Origin: Phenylobacterium sp. Root1290
GTDB lineage: Bacteria; Pseudomonadota; Alphaproteobacteria; Caulobacterales; Caulobacteraceae
Reading direction: 5' to 3'
Length of the DNA: 64,000 nt
NCBI RefSeq assembly: GCF_001425305.1
Contig: NZ_LMEE01000002.1
Location: forward strand, 878,191-942,190
The notes below the pieces were generated by a model. That model saw only the letters and a program-made list of their open reading frames with translations. It was not told the origin of the DNA and made no database searches. The position numbers were made by a program, and so were the translations under genes. Of this stretch, positions 18,278 to 28,022 are shown in pieces (the first letter of the stretch is position 1; every line of letters starts with the position of its first letter).

Positions 18278-18412
18278 GTGAAGCGGACTTTCCAACCGTC
18301 CCGACTGGTGCGTGCACGCCGTCACGGTTTCCGCGCGCGCATGGCGACGAAGAACGGCGCCAAGATCGTGGCTCGCCGTCGCGCCAAGGGCCGCAAGCGC
18401 CTGACCGCCTAA
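18278..18412 (+). CDS. rpmH: 50S ribosomal protein L34
   Basis: 44 residues, [18 protein letters not shown] with a basic C-terminus ending GRKRLTA. This is the full length and sequence of bacterial L34, which sits in the 50S subunit near the exit tunnel. Translation starts at GTG (18278), 12 bases after a CGGAG-type site. It is followed at 34 bases by rnpA and then yidC, the conserved rpmH-rnpA-yidC cluster. Confidence 0.97.
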   Translation: MKRTFQPSRLVRARRHGFRARMATKNGAKIVARRRAKGRKRLTA

Positions 18413-18446
18413 GACGCATCAGCGTCTGGGCTCCTGAGGTGTCGGC

Positions 18447-18845
18447 ATGACCGACGCCCCTAAGGTCATCGAGCGCATCCAGAAGCGTTCGGACTTTCTC
18501 GCCGCCGCGCGGGCGTCTTCGCACGCCAAGGGCGCGGTGGTGATGCAGGCCCGTGATCGGGCCGACGATTCCCCTGTCATTCGTGTCGGCTTCACGGCGA
18601 CCCGCAAGATCGGCGGCGCCGTCGTGCGCAATCGCGCCAAGCGTCGAATGCGGGCGGCCGCCCAGGCGGTTTTGCCGCAACTGGCTCAGCCTGGATTTGA
18701 CTATGTTTTGATCGCTCGCAACGGCGCGCCCACCCGCGCGTGGCCGCGTTTGCTTGACGATGTGAAAACCGCGCTGATAAGCCTCGCGGCCGAAAGCGAC
18801 AGCCCGTCCCGCGCATCGCAGCGCGCCCCCACTCCCTCCGCCTGA
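18447..18845 (+). CDS. rnpA: Ribonuclease P protein component
   Basis: 132 residues. Binds the RNase P RNA and helps it cut the 5' leader from tRNA precursors. The RNR signature is visible as [14 protein letters not shown], preceded by [17 protein letters not shown], the usual arrangement for substrate and RNA contact. The tail of about 20 residues ([17 protein letters not shown]) is low complexity and not part of the core. It is sandwiched between rpmH and yidC. The small yidD gene that often lies between rnpA and yidC is absent here: only 11 bases separate the two genes. Confidence 0.95.
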   Translation: MTDAPKVIERIQKRSDFLAAARASSHAKGAVVMQARDRADDSPVIRVGFTATRKIGGAVVRNRAKRRMRAAAQAVLPQLAQPGFDYVLIARNGAPTRAWPRLLDDVKTALISLAAESDSPSRASQRAPTPSA

Positions 18846-18856
18846 GCGCGCCCCCA

Positions 18857-20668
18857 ATGCAAGAGAACAATAACCGCAACACGATCATCTTCGTGGTCAG
18901 CGCGGTTCTGATCCTGATCGCCTACCAGTTCCTCGTGCTGGATCCGGCGGCGAAGAAACGGAACGCCGAGATGGCGCGCCAGAAGGCTGCGTCCGCCGAG
19001 GTGCAGGCCGCGCCAGGCGGCCCGGCCGCGCCGACTGCGCCAGGCGCCCAGCCCGGTCCCGTCGTGGTCTCGCGCCAGGACGCCGCCGCCGCCAGCGCGC
19101 GCGCGCCGATTTCGACGCCGGCCCTGTCGGGCTCGGTGTCGCTGCGCGGCGCACGGATCGACGACCTGTTCCTCAAGAACTACCGCGTCGCGGTGGCCAA
19201 GGACTCGCCGCCGGTCGAGCTGCTGCGTCCCGAGGGCGCCAAGTACGCCTTCTTCGCCGAGTTCGGCTGGACCGGAGCGAACCTGCCCGGCCTGCCCAAC
19301 GCCGAGACCGTCTGGCAGGTGGTCGAAGGCTCGGTGCTCGCGCCCGGCCAGCCCCTGGTGCTGCGGACCGCGAACGGCCAAGGGCTGACCTTCACGCGCA
19401 AGATCGAAGTCGACGACAAGTTCATGTTCACGGTGTCCGACACCGTGGCCAACACCGGCGCCGGCTCGGTCACCCTGGCGCCCTACGCCTCGGTGCAGCG
19501 CCAGGGCATTCCGTCCGACCTCGGCCGCAACCAGATCGTCCATGAAGGCGCGATCGGCTGGCTGGGCGACGAACTGCGCCAGGTGAAATACGCCAAGTGG
19601 CTGAAGGAGGGCGGCATGTCGGTGTCGTCCGTCGGCGGCTGGACCGGCATCACCGACAAGTACTGGCTGACCGCCCTGATCCCCGATCAGAAGGAACCGA
19701 TCCAGAGCCAGTACCGCGTCACGCGCTCGGTCGCCGCGGACATCTTTGAGGCCAACTATGTCGGCCGCCCGCACATCATCCCGGCCGGCAAGCAGGTCAC
19801 CGAGGTCACCCGCCTGTTCGCCGGCGCCAAGACCGTGCCGCTGCTGAAGGAATACGAGACCAAGCTGGGCGTGCCGCACCTGGACATGGCGGTCGACTGG
19901 GGGAACTTCTGGTTCATCACCCGGCCGATGTTCATGTTCCTGGACTTCATCTTCCAGAAGGTCGGCAACTTCGGCATCGCCATCCTGCTGCTGACCGTGG
20001 CCGTGAAGCTGATCTTCTTCCCGCTCGCCAACAAGAGCTACGAGTCGCTCACCAAGATGAAGAAGGTGCAGCCGCAGGTCGAAGCGCTGCGCGCGAAATA
20101 CAAGGAAGACCCGGCCAAGCAGCAGCAGGAGCTGATGGCCCTGTACCAGAAGGAAAAGATCAACCCGCTGACGGGCTGTCTTCCGATGCTGGTCCAGATC
20201 CCGGTCTTCTATGGCCTGTACAAGGTGCTGACGGTCACCATCGAAATGCGGCACGCGCCGTTCTTCGGCTGGATCCAAGATCTGTCGGCCAAGGATCCGC
20301 TGACCATCTGGAACCTCTTCGGCCTGATCCCCTACAATCCCGCCAACGTGCCGGTGATCGGTTCGATCCTGAATTCGGACCTGCTGCACCTGGGCCCGAT
20401 GGCCCTGCTGTACGGCTTCACCATGTACCTCTCGACGGCCATGAACCCGCCGCAGCCGGACCCGATCCAGCAGAAGATCTTCCAGTTCATGCCGATCATG
20501 TTCACGTTCATCATGGCCCCGTTCGCGGTCGGCCTGCTGATCTACTGGACCTGGTCGAACGTGCTGACGATCCTGCAGCAGTACGTGATCATGCGCCGCT
20601 TCAAGGTGGACAACCCGATCGACCAGATCATCGCCAAGGTGACCGGCAAGCCCAGGGAAGTCGGGTGA
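18857..20668 (+). CDS. yidC: Membrane protein insertase YidC
   Basis: 603 residues, inner membrane. TM1 at about 6-26 ([21 protein letters not shown]) is followed by a Pro/Ala-rich linker and the large periplasmic P1 beta-sandwich (about 85-350). The conserved insertase core follows: [20 protein letters not shown], the cytoplasmic coiled-coil hairpin ([45 protein letters not shown] in the usual place) and the final TM helices. It inserts membrane proteins alone or with SecYEG. The TGA overlaps the GTG of yihA (GTGA), so the two are translationally coupled. Confidence 0.97.
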   Translation: MQENNNRNTIIFVVSAVLILIAYQFLVLDPAAKKRNAEMARQKAASAEVQAAPGGPAAPTAPGAQPGPVVVSRQDAAAASARAPISTPALSGSVSLRGARIDDLFLKNYRVAVAKDSPPVELLRPEGAKYAFFAEFGWTGANLPGLPNAETVWQVVEGSVLAPGQPLVLRTANGQGLTFTRKIEVDDKFMFTVSDTVANTGAGSVTLAPYASVQRQGIPSDLGRNQIVHEGAIGWLGDELRQVKYAKWLKEGGMSVSSVGGWTGITDKYWLTALIPDQKEPIQSQYRVTRSVAADIFEANYVGRPHIIPAGKQVTEVTRLFAGAKTVPLLKEYETKLGVPHLDMAVDWGNFWFITRPMFMFLDFIFQKVGNFGIAILLLTVAVKLIFFPLANKSYESLTKMKKVQPQVEALRAKYKEDPAKQQQELMALYQKEKINPLTGCLPMLVQIPVFYGLYKVLTVTIEMRHAPFFGWIQDLSAKDPLTIWNLFGLIPYNPANVPVIGSILNSDLLHLGPMALLYGFTMYLSTAMNPPQPDPIQQKIFQFMPIMFTFIMAPFAVGLLIYWTWSNVLTILQQYVIMRRFKVDNPIDQIIAKVTGKPREVG

Positions 20669-21315
20669 GCCAGGACCCGCTCTTCACCGAGGACGAACTG
20701 GAAGCCGCGCGGGTTCTGTTCGCGCGGCAGGCCAGCTTCCTCATGGGGGCGGTCTCGGTCGACGGCCTGCCCCCCGGCGACCTCCCCGAGGTCGCCTTCG
20801 CCGGCCGGTCCAACGTCGGCAAGTCGTCGCTGATCAACGGGCTGGTCGGTCACAAGGGCCTGGCCCGCGCCTCCAACGAGCCCGGCCGCACGCGCGAGGT
20901 GAACTTCTTCGTGCTGGACGAGCGGCTGCGGCTGGTCGACCTGCCCGGCTATGGCTGGGCCAAGGCCTCCAAGGTCACGGTGAAGAAGTTCCAGAACCTC
21001 GGCCGCGACTTCCTGCGCGGACGGGCGAACCTCAAGCGCGCCTACCTGCTGATCGACGCCCGCCACGGCCTGAAGGCGGTCGACGAGGAGCCCATGGCCG
21101 CCTTCGATAAGGCCGCGGTCTCCTACCAGATCATCCTGACCAAGGCCGACAAGCTGAAGCCTGCCGAGGTCGAGGCCGTGCGCCTGCGCACCGAGGCGGC
21201 GATCATCAAGCGCCCGGCCGCCTTCCCGCGCGTGCTGGCCACCTCGTCGGAGAAGGGCTTGGGCCTACCGGAACTGCGCGCCGAGATCATGTCGGCCTGC
21301 GAGCTCACGCTCTAG
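20665..21315 (+). CDS. yihA: Ribosome biogenesis GTP-binding protein YihA/YsxC/EngB
   Basis: 216 residues. A TRAFAC GTPase needed for late 50S subunit assembly. G1 is [11 protein letters not shown]3 is DLPGYGWA and G4 is TKADKL. The GTR in [10 protein letters not shown] corresponds to the switch I region. The GTG start overlaps the yidC stop (GTGA at 20665-20668), as in other alphaproteobacteria. Its role beside YidC is ribosome and membrane-protein homeostasis. In related genomes argB usually follows; here an acyl-CoA dehydrogenase gene lies between them. Confidence 0.95.
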   Translation: MSQDPLFTEDELEAARVLFARQASFLMGAVSVDGLPPGDLPEVAFAGRSNVGKSSLINGLVGHKGLARASNEPGRTREVNFFVLDERLRLVDLPGYGWAKASKVTVKKFQNLGRDFLRGRANLKRAYLLIDARHGLKAVDEEPMAAFDKAAVSYQIILTKADKLKPAEVEAVRLRTEAAIIKRPAAFPRVLATSSEKGLGLPELRAEIMSACELTL

Positions 21316-21405
21316 CGCACGGCGCCGCACTGACGCGGGGTCAGTCTTTGCGCGCCGCAGCGTCCATGGAAGAACGGCGGGGAAGGCAACCTCGGAACCG
21401 CCACC

Positions 21406-22548
21406 ATGCTCTCCACCGCCAGCCGCACGGCCTATGACGCCGACCTCGACCTGTTCCGCGACCAGGTGCGCAAGTTCTTCGACAAGGAGCTCTATCCGCA
21501 CCTCGACCGCTGGGAAGAGGAGGGCATCGTCGATCGCGGGTTCTGGAAGGCATATGGCGAGGCGGGCCTGCTGTGCCCGCAGGTCCCGGCCGAATACGGC
21601 GGCCTGGGCCTCGACTATCGCTTCAACGCCGTCATCGGCGAGGAGTTGTCCTATGCCGGCTCATCGGCAGGGGTGACCCTGCAGTCCGACATCACCGTCG
21701 ACTACATCATCAACTACGGCTCAGAAGAGCAGAAGAAGCGGCTGCTGCCGGGCATGGTCTCCGGCGAGATCATCACCGCCATCGCCATGACCGAGCCCGG
21801 CACCGGCTCGGACCTGCAGGGCGTCAAGACCACCGCCCGGCGGGACGGCAACCACTACGTCATCAACGGCAGCAAGACCTACATCACCAACGGCCAGAAC
21901 GCCGACGTGGTGATCGTCGTCGCCAAGACCGATCCGACGCTGGGCGCGAAAGGCATCTCGCTGATCCTGGTCGAACGCGACCGCGAAGGCTTCGAGCGCG
22001 GCCGCAACCTCGACAAGGTCGGCCAGAACTCGGCCGACACCTCCGAGCTGTTCTTCAACGACGTGCGCGTGCCGATCACCAACTGCCTGGGCGAGGAAGG
22101 CCGCGGCTTCGCCTATCTGATGGGCCAGCTGTCGCAGGAGCGGCTGCAGATCGCCGTCGCCGCCCAGGCCGGCGCGCAACGGGCCTTCGACGAGGCCGTG
22201 AAGTTCACCAAGGACCGCAAGGCCTTCGGCCAGGCGATCTTCGACTTCCAGAACACCCGCTTCACCCTGGCCGCCCTGAAGGCCAAGCTGCAGGCCGGCT
22301 GGGCCCACCTGGACTGGGCGATCACGCGCCACGTGGCCGGAAAGCTGGACGCCGCCGAGGCTTCCGCCGCCAAGCTGTTCCACACCGAACTGCAGTGGGA
22401 GGCGTGCGACACGGCGCTGCAGCTGCATGGCGGCGCGGGCTACATGAACGAGTATCCGATCGCCCGACTGTGGCGCGATGCGCGGGTCCAGCGGATCTAT
22501 GGCGGCACCTCAGAGATCATGAAGGAAGTCGTCGCGCGGTCGATCTGA
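21406..22548 (+). CDS. Acyl-CoA dehydrogenase, long-chain-like
   Basis: 380 residues, FAD enzyme for the first oxidation of acyl-CoAs, passing electrons to ETF. Signatures: MTEPGTGSDLQGVKT (FAD/substrate site) and the C-terminal IYGGTSEIMKEVVAR. Where medium-chain enzymes have the catalytic Glu in YEGT, this has YGGT, as in long-chain and isovaleryl types. The base is therefore probably the Glu in LSQERLQIA. Substrate is not determined. It lies between yihA and argB, a position where it does not belong functionally, and has its own 90-base upstream gap. Electrons would be taken by the ETF encoded at 57.0-58.7 kb. Confidence 0.9.
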   Translation: MLSTASRTAYDADLDLFRDQVRKFFDKELYPHLDRWEEEGIVDRGFWKAYGEAGLLCPQVPAEYGGLGLDYRFNAVIGEELSYAGSSAGVTLQSDITVDYIINYGSEEQKKRLLPGMVSGEIITAIAMTEPGTGSDLQGVKTTARRDGNHYVINGSKTYITNGQNADVVIVVAKTDPTLGAKGISLILVERDREGFERGRNLDKVGQNSADTSELFFNDVRVPITNCLGEEGRGFAYLMGQLSQERLQIAVAAQAGAQRAFDEAVKFTKDRKAFGQAIFDFQNTRFTLAALKAKLQAGWAHLDWAITRHVAGKLDAAEASAAKLFHTELQWEACDTALQLHGGAGYMNEYPIARLWRDARVQRIYGGTSEIMKEVVARSI

Positions 22549-22697
22549 GAGCGCCCTGGCCCGGCGTATGACCCCGTCATCGTCTCCAGGCGGTGACAGG
22601 GGCATTTAGGTCCGCTATCGGAGCCCCCAACAGCGCGCGAAGTATCGCGCCTGGCATTGTGTGGTGGAGCCTCGAAGGCTCCTGGAGGGTTCCGACC

Positions 22698-23612
22698 TTG
22701 ACCGACGACGCCGAAGAACAGGGCTGGGCCACCGCCAAGACCCTCGCCGAGGCCCTGCCCTACATCCAGATCTACGACCGCGAGGTCGTGACGATCAAAT
22801 ATGGCGGCCACGCCATGGGCGAGGAAAGCGTCGCCAAGCTATTCGCAGCCGACGCGGTTCTGCTGAAGATGCTGGGCGTCCACCCGGTCGTGGTGCACGG
22901 CGGCGGTCCGCAGATTTCGCGCATGCTCGACAAGGCCGGCGTGAAGTCGACGTTCGTCGATGGCCTGCGGGTGACCGACGAAGCGACCATGGAAGTCGCC
23001 GAGATGGTGCTGTCGGGCGCCATCAACAAAGAGATCGCCAACTGGATCACCCTGGCCGGGGCCGAGGCCGACGTTCGCGGCGTGGGCCTTTCGGGCAAGG
23101 ACGCCCGGCTGATCACGGTCGAGAAGGCGCACCGCACCAAGAAGGACCCCGACAGCCAGATCGAGCAGGTCGTGGACCTGGGCTTTGTGGGCGAGCCGAC
23201 CCGGATCGACCCCAAGCTGATCGAGGCGCTGATCTACGCCGAGGAAGACTACATCCCGGTGGTCGCGCCGATCGGCGTGTCCAAGCAGGGCGAGACCTAC
23301 AACATCAACGCCGACACCGTGGCCGGCGCCCTGGCCGGAGCCCTGAACGCCAAGCGCATGCTGCTGCTGACCGACGTCCGCGGCGTGCTGGACAAGAACG
23401 GCGATCTGATCCGCCAGATGACGCTGGCCGAAGCGCGCGAGGCCATCACCTCGGGCGTGGCCACCGGCGGCATGATCCCCAAGCTGGAAACCGCGATCGC
23501 CGCGGTCGAGTCCGGCGTCGAGGCGGTGGTCATCCTGGACGGCCGGCGGCCGCACGCGATGCTGACCGAGCTCTTCACGGAACACGGCTCGGGCACGCTC
23601 ATCCGCGCATGA
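22698..23612 (+). CDS. argB: Acetylglutamate kinase
   Basis: About 304 residues; second step of arginine synthesis, phosphorylating N-acetylglutamate. Signatures: KYGGHAMG (phosphate-binding), [10 protein letters not shown] and [23 protein letters not shown], quoted by its core [11 protein letters not shown]. Start: I prefer the TTG at 22698 ([22 protein letters not shown]), which has GGAGG about nine bases upstream. The longer in-frame start at 22593 adds a stretch ([10 protein letters not shown]) not expected in the family. ATGA at 23609-23612 couples it to the HAD gene. The argB-HAD-dapD run is a tightly overlapping operon. Confidence 0.93.
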   Translation: MTDDAEEQGWATAKTLAEALPYIQIYDREVVTIKYGGHAMGEESVAKLFAADAVLLKMLGVHPVVVHGGGPQISRMLDKAGVKSTFVDGLRVTDEATMEVAEMVLSGAINKEIANWITLAGAEADVRGVGLSGKDARLITVEKAHRTKKDPDSQIEQVVDLGFVGEPTRIDPKLIEALIYAEEDYIPVVAPIGVSKQGETYNINADTVAGALAGALNAKRMLLLTDVRGVLDKNGDLIRQMTLAEAREAITSGVATGGMIPKLETAIAAVESGVEAVVILDGRRPHAMLTELFTEHGSGTLIRA

Positions 23613-24271
23613 CCGCGGACCTGTCGCATATCGACACCTGGCTGTTCGACCTGGACAACACCCTCTACCCGGAGGAGTCCGGGTTCATGCAGGGCGTCGA
23701 GGGCCGGATGACCGACTTCGTGGCCAAGGTCACGGGGCTGGAGCATGACGCCGCCTATAACCTCCAGAAGCACTACCTGGCCGAACACGGCCTGACGCTG
23801 AAGGGGCTGATGCTGCATCACGGCGTCGATCCGGCGGACTTCCATGCCCTGTTCCACGATCTGTCGCTGGACCTGCTGGCCCGCGATCCCGAACTGGTCG
23901 CAGCGATCGCCCGGCTGCCGGGCCGGCGCCTGATCTTCACCAACGCCGACGACACCCATGCCGAACGGGTGCTGGCGCACCTGAACCTGCGTGACCTGTT
24001 CGACGACGTGTTCCACATCCATTCGTTCGGGTTCGCGCCCAAGCCCGATCCGCTGGGCTTCCAGCGGATGATCGACGCTCACGGCCTGACGCCCGCCACG
24101 ACCGCATTCTTCGAGGACTCCGAGCGCAACCTGCACCCGGCCGCCGACATTGGCATGACCACCGTGCTGGTCGGCTCGCGCGCGCTCGCCTCGACCGCTG
24201 ATTTTGTCCACCACCGCACCGAGAAGCTGACGCCGTTCCTGAGTACGGCGCGTCTGAAGGAAACCGCCTGA
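23609..24271 (+). CDS. HAD-superfamily pyrimidine 5'-nucleotidase (SDT1/PHM8-like)
   Basis: 220 residues. Motif I DLDNTLYP with its nucleophile Asp, motif II IFTNADD, motif III Lys in FGFAPKPDP and motif [11 protein letters not shown] identify the HAD fold with a helical C1 cap. The DLDNTLYP start and the small cap match the pyrimidine 5'-nucleotidase group that dephosphorylates nucleoside monophosphates. The ATG overlaps the argB stop and its own TGA overlaps the dapD ATG (TGATG), so all three are probably translated as one unit. A link to arginine or lysine synthesis is positional only. Confidence 0.88.
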   Translation: MTADLSHIDTWLFDLDNTLYPEESGFMQGVEGRMTDFVAKVTGLEHDAAYNLQKHYLAEHGLTLKGLMLHHGVDPADFHALFHDLSLDLLARDPELVAAIARLPGRRLIFTNADDTHAERVLAHLNLRDLFDDVFHIHSFGFAPKPDPLGFQRMIDAHGLTPATTAFFEDSERNLHPAADIGMTTVLVGSRALASTADFVHHRTEKLTPFLSTARLKETA

Positions 24272-25101
24272 TGTCCGACGACCTGAAGTCCGTGATCGAA
24301 GCCGCCTGGGAAGCCCGCGACGGCGTCAACACCAGCACCAAGGGGCAGGTCCGCGAGGCGGTCGAAGAGACCCTGACGCGCCTGGACAACGGCACGCTGC
24401 GCGTCGCCTCGCGCGGCGACGACGGCGTGTGGAGCACGCACCAGTGGGCCAAGCAGGCGATCCTGCTGTCCTTCCGTCTGAACGCCAACCAACTGATCGA
24501 CGAGGGCGCGCCGCACCCCTACTGGGACAAGATCCCGCTGAAGTTCACCGGCTGGGACGCCGCCAAGTTCGAGGCCGCCGGCTTCCGCGCGGTGCCCGGC
24601 TGCGTCGTCCGCCGCGGCGCCTACATCGCCAAGGGCGTGATCATGACGCCGTCGTTCGTGAACATCGGCGCCTATGTCGACGAAGGCACGATGGTCGACA
24701 CCTGGGCGACGGTCGGCTCGTGCGCCCAGATCGGCAAGAACGTCCACCTGTCGGGCGGCGCGGGCATCGGCGGCGTGCTGGAGCCGCTGCAGGCCAACCC
24801 GACAATCATCGAGGACAACTGCTTCATCGGCGCGCGTTCGGAAGTGGCCGAAGGCGTGATCGTGCGCGAAGGCAGCGTGCTGTCGATGGGCACCTTCATC
24901 ACCTCGACCACCCGCATCGTCGACCGCAAGACCGGCGAAGTGTTCATGGGCGAGGTCCCGCCCTACTCGGTGATCATGCCGGGCTCGATGCCCAGCCCGT
25001 TCGGCGAGGGCCTGCCCTCGATCAACTGCGCGGTCATCGTCAAGACCGTGGACGAGCGCACCCGCTCCAAGACCTCGATCAACGAACTGCTGCGCGACTA
25101 G
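24271..25101 (+). CDS. dapD: 2,3,4,5-tetrahydropyridine-2,6-dicarboxylate N-succinyltransferase
   Basis: 276 residues. Adds succinate from succinyl-CoA to tetrahydrodipicolinate in the succinylase branch of diaminopimelate and lysine synthesis. An N-terminal helical domain precedes the left-handed beta-helix with hexapeptide repeats ([46 protein letters not shown]). The full length and the conserved [14 protein letters not shown] confirm DapD. It is the last gene of the argB-HAD-dapD operon. Its partner dapE, which removes the succinyl group, lies 1.7 kb downstream, separated by two unrelated genes. A GC-rich hairpin follows at 25110-25134. Confidence 0.97.
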   Translation: MSDDLKSVIEAAWEARDGVNTSTKGQVREAVEETLTRLDNGTLRVASRGDDGVWSTHQWAKQAILLSFRLNANQLIDEGAPHPYWDKIPLKFTGWDAAKFEAAGFRAVPGCVVRRGAYIAKGVIMTPSFVNIGAYVDEGTMVDTWATVGSCAQIGKNVHLSGGAGIGGVLEPLQANPTIIEDNCFIGARSEVAEGVIVREGSVLSMGTFITSTTRIVDRKTGEVFMGEVPPYSVIMPGSMPSPFGEGLPSINCAVIVKTVDERTRSKTSINELLRD

Positions 25102-25109
25102 GCGCCGGC

Positions 25110-25134
25110 TCCGGCGGCGCGGCGCGCCGCCGGA
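25110..25134 (+). terminator. GC-rich hairpin after dapD
   Basis: Perfect 11-base stem (TCCGGCGGCGC) with a GGC loop, starting 9 bases after the dapD stop. There is no following T tract, so it may be a weak or Rho-assisted terminator or an mRNA-end stabiliser. Confidence 0.5.
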
Positions 25135-25500
25135 CCACTCCCACTGATTCTCGATGATTCGCGGGGATGCGAGGCATTCGGCCCCGTAAGCGCCTCCGTG
25201 CGCCCGCTTGCGCGGCCTAGCCGGCGCGAGCATGCGGCGGCGCGCCGCACTGCGCCCTCGTCATCCACAGGAAAAGCCCCCAGATCGGGGCTTAGCAACC
25301 GATTAACTATAGCATTCGCTTCTCGCGATACTTCCGGGTCCTTAGTTTATCGCGTGACGCGAACGTAGCCGCGGCGAGCATTGATAGTATCCTTAACGTA
25401 GCAACGCGGCATGTTCGGAGCCCGTTGTTATTCAAGGACATTAGCATTCGCCACGACGATTGAAGCGGATGCCGTTAACTTTAACGCAGGGCCCGAACCG
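25135..25500. other. Intergenic region between dapD and the winged-helix gene
   Basis: About 370 bases with no credible protein-coding frame. AT content rises after 25270. It holds a hairpin at 25274-25293 (AAGCCCC / GGGGCTT) whose T run (GCTTTTCC) lies on the minus strand, which would terminate a minus-strand transcript although no minus-strand gene is present. A single TCATCCACA at 25261 is one base from a DnaA box. The promoter of the 25501 gene must also lie here; no convincing -35/-10 pair was identified. Confidence 0.45.
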
Positions 25501-25992
25501 ATGATCCCAGCGACTTCCCTCGCAGCTCTCATCGCCGAGCCGCCGAGCCAGGACTTCCCGCCTGCAGAGGCCTCTTCCTGGACCGAACCGGCCGCCGGCT
25601 ATCTCGAACAGGACGCGATGCGGTTCTTCTACCGCTGGGGCGGCCACCTCTCGGCGACGCTGATCCGGGTGCGCTCGCGCTTCGACGGCGACCTAGACCA
25701 GTACCTGCTCTACCTGGTGTTCCTGCTGGCCGAGATTTCCGAGAGCCTGCCCCGCGGCCCCCGACCGCCCCAGACCTTCCGCCGCCGTAGGGGGCTCAAC
25801 GCGCTCAGCCTGGCCGACATCACCCAGATCCCGCGCGAGACCACCCGCCGCAAGCTGCTGGCCCTGGTCGAGCGCGGCTATCTGGTGCGCGAGGACGATG
25901 GGCTGTTCACGCTGGGCGAGGCCTACGACGTCGATCAGTTCTTCACCGACCTCAAGCCGCTGTTCTGGGACGCCGTGCGCACCGAGCGCTAG
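25501..25992 (+). CDS. Winged-helix DNA-binding-like protein of unknown function
   Basis: 163 residues from the ATG at 25501, which has GCAGGG upstream. A 30-residue longer form starting at 25411 is possible but has no ribosome site. The central part is helical (RFFYRWGGHLSATLIRV, YLLYLVFLLAEIS). The segment LSLADITQIPRETTRRKLLALVERGYLV reads as a helix-turn-helix plus wing of MarR/GntR-like type: 'LSLADIT' helix, 'PRETTRRKL' recognition helix, 'LVREDDG' wing. It is thus a probable transcription factor. Target unknown. Its TAG overlaps the convergent gene's stop in CTAG (25989-25992). Family naming is not attempted. Confidence 0.7.
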   Translation: MIPATSLAALIAEPPSQDFPPAEASSWTEPAAGYLEQDAMRFFYRWGGHLSATLIRVRSRFDGDLDQYLLYLVFLLAEISESLPRGPRPPQTFRRRRGLNALSLADITQIPRETTRRKLLALVERGYLVREDDGLFTLGEAYDVDQFFTDLKPLFWDAVRTER

Positions 25993-26624
25993 TCGATATT
26001 GTCGAGCTTCCGCCAGAGACGGCGGATCGCCAGGGCGCGGACCGCCGCGTCCTCGGAGTCCAGCGGCGACATGCCCAACTTCAGCAGGCAGTCGTTCAGC
26101 GCCAGGGGCTCGCGCCGCGAGAGCGCGACGCCCTTGCGCCGGGCCACCGCCTGGAACCGCCGCCAGACGCATTCCGAGCCGGCCGCACCGTCCACCGCGC
26201 CAGCCGGCAGAAGCCCAGTCTGCAGCACGCGGTGGAAGGCGACCAGCGTCGCGCCCCGGCAGATCCGCGCCGCCAGCACCGCGAAGGCCGCCTCGTCCAT
26301 GGGTTCAACGGCGAGATCCTCGCTGGCCGATCCGCCGAACAGGTTGGCCGGACTGGATGAGCGCACGAAGGCGCTGAGCGCGACATTCCCACGGTCATCG
26401 ACGAAGGCGTACTGCATCACGTGCTGACGAGCGTCCGCGGCCACCGAACGAACTGCGAAGTAGACATGCTCGCTGGCTGAGACCTGATGCGATGTCGCCG
26501 GCGGGAATATATGCTCGGGTAACTGCGTTCCACGAATAACGCCGCCGCGCTCCAGAATATCAAGGATATCCTCGATCTTTTCTGAAGATGTTCTGGGTTT
26601 CTTCTTCTTGAAGAAATTGAACAT
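25989..26624 (-). CDS. DnaQ/exonuclease-fold-like protein lacking recognisable catalytic acids
   Basis: About 211 residues starting MFNFFKKKKPRTSSEK; the open frame allows ten more residues upstream, but this ATG has GGGGTG before it. The body resembles the order of DEDDh exonucleases: YFAVRSVAADARQHVMQYAFV where motif I normally has DxE, LVAFHRVLQTGLL where motif II has H-N-x-x-F-D, and DSEDAAVRALAIRRLWRKL where motif III has H-x-A-x-x-D-A. The expected acids are missing or displaced at motifs I and II. It may therefore be a catalytically dead nuclease fold with a Lys-rich N-terminal patch. This is an inference from pattern, not a family hit. An alternative is an unrelated hypothetical protein. 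Confidence 0.6.
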   Translation of the reverse strand: MFNFFKKKKPRTSSEKIEDILDILERGGVIRGTQLPEHIFPPATSHQVSASEHVYFAVRSVAADARQHVMQYAFVDDRGNVALSAFVRSSSPANLFGGSASEDLAVEPMDEAAFAVLAARICRGATLVAFHRVLQTGLLPAGAVDGAAGSECVWRRFQAVARRKGVALSRREPLALNDCLLKLGMSPLDSEDAAVRALAIRRLWRKLDNID

Positions 26625-26807
26625 GACGCAACACCCCACACGCGGTGCAGGCATAGTTCTTGAATGCGTGTGTCAGGTCGATCCACTTGCTTCCCAAATC
26701 GGGATGGTAAACGCCGATTAAGCATGCCCAATCTGGGCGCCCGGCCTTGACTGAGGATCGACTCAAGCCCCATTGCCCCTGAGCGCCTACGCAGCTACCA
26801 GCGAGCC

Positions 26808-27959
26808 ATGCCGCAGCTCGATCCCGTCGCCCTCACCCAGGAACTCATCCGCCGCCCGTCGGTGACCCCCGCCGACGAGGGCGCCATGGACGTGGTCCAG
26901 CGCACGCTGGAAAGCCTCAGCTTCAGCTGCCGGCGCATGAAGTTCGGCGATATCGAGAACCTCTACGCCCGCTACGGCGCCGCGCGCCCGAACCTCTGTT
27001 TCGCCGGGCATACCGACGTCGTGCCGGTGGGCGACAGCGCCGCCTGGAGCCGCGAGGCCTTCGCCGCCGAAATCGTCGACGGCATGCTGATCGGCCGCGG
27101 CGCGGTCGACATGAAGAGCGCGGTCGCCGCCTTCGCCGCGGCCGCAGCCAAGGCGATCGCCGCCGGCCAGGTGAAGGGCTCGTTGTCCTTCCTGATCACC
27201 GGCGACGAAGAAGGCGTCGCCACCCACGGCACCAAGATGGTCGTCGAGGCCCTGAAGGCTGAGGGCGAGATCATCGATCACTGCGTGGTGGGCGAGCCCT
27301 CCAGCGCCGAGACCTTCGGCGACATGATCAAGATCGGCCGCCGCGGCTCGATCAACACCTGGATCACGGTCGACGGCCGCCAGGGCCACGTCGCCTATCC
27401 GCACCGCGCAGCCAATCCGATCCCGGTGCTGATCGACCTGCTGGCGCGGCTGCAGAACCACGTGCTGGACGAGGGCTATACGGGCTTCCAGCCCTCGAAC
27501 CTCGAGGTCACCACGGTCGATGTCGGCAACGCCGCGACCAACGTGATCCCGGCCCAGGCGAAGGCGCGCCTGAACATCCGCTTCAATCCCGCCCACAAGG
27601 GCGCCGAGCTCGCCGCATGGATCGAGGCCGAGGCCGCCAAGTCGCGCGAGGGCTTCGGCGGGACGATCACCGTCGAGCCGGTCATCAGCGGAGAGGCCTT
27701 CCTGACCGCGCCGGGCGCCTTCACCGACGTCGTCGCCGGGGCGGTGCAGGACGTCGCGGGCGCTGCGCCGGAACTGTCGACTACCGGCGGCACCTCGGAC
27801 GCGCGCTTCATCCGCGACCTCTGCCCCGTCGTCGAGCTGGGCCTAGTCGGCAAGACCATGCATGCGGTCGACGAACGGGCGCCGGTGCAGGAAATCCACG
27901 ACCTGCAGAAGGTCTATGAGCGGCTGATCGAGCGCTATTTCGCGGCGTTCGCGGCTTAG
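26808..27959 (+). CDS. dapE: Succinyl-diaminopimelate desuccinylase
   Basis: 383 residues, M20 zinc enzyme. Hydrolyses N-succinyl-LL-diaminopimelate to LL-diaminopimelate and succinate, feeding lysine and peptidoglycan. Zinc ligands appear in CFAGHTDVVPVGD, RGAVDMKSAVAAF (bridging Asp), GDEEGVATHGT (catalytic Glu) and, at the end, the His in KTMHAVDERAP. The dimerisation domain lies near 180-290. TTGGTSDARFIRD is the DapE signature. Start MPQLDPVALTQELIRRPSVTP. It works after DapD, encoded 1.7 kb upstream on the same strand. It converges on truA with a 63-base gap. Confidence 0.96.
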   Translation: MPQLDPVALTQELIRRPSVTPADEGAMDVVQRTLESLSFSCRRMKFGDIENLYARYGAARPNLCFAGHTDVVPVGDSAAWSREAFAAEIVDGMLIGRGAVDMKSAVAAFAAAAAKAIAAGQVKGSLSFLITGDEEGVATHGTKMVVEALKAEGEIIDHCVVGEPSSAETFGDMIKIGRRGSINTWITVDGRQGHVAYPHRAANPIPVLIDLLARLQNHVLDEGYTGFQPSNLEVTTVDVGNAATNVIPAQAKARLNIRFNPAHKGAELAAWIEAEAAKSREGFGGTITVEPVISGEAFLTAPGAFTDVVAGAVQDVAGAAPELSTTGGTSDARFIRDLCPVVELGLVGKTMHAVDERAPVQEIHDLQKVYERLIERYFAAFAA

Positions 27960-28022
27960 GCCGTCCTCGCTACGCTCGCCCACCCTCTCCCGCGAGCGGG
28001 AGAGGGGCGCATAGCGGGGCGG

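Noticed and set aside
22593-22697. Upstream extension of argB
   Set aside because: Adds residues unlike any acetylglutamate kinase; TTG 22698 fits better.
25255-25275. TCATCCACA close to a DnaA box, with rpmH-rnpA nearby
   Set aside because: A single imperfect box 7 kb from rpmH without an AT-rich unwinding element, dnaA or parAB does not support a replication origin.
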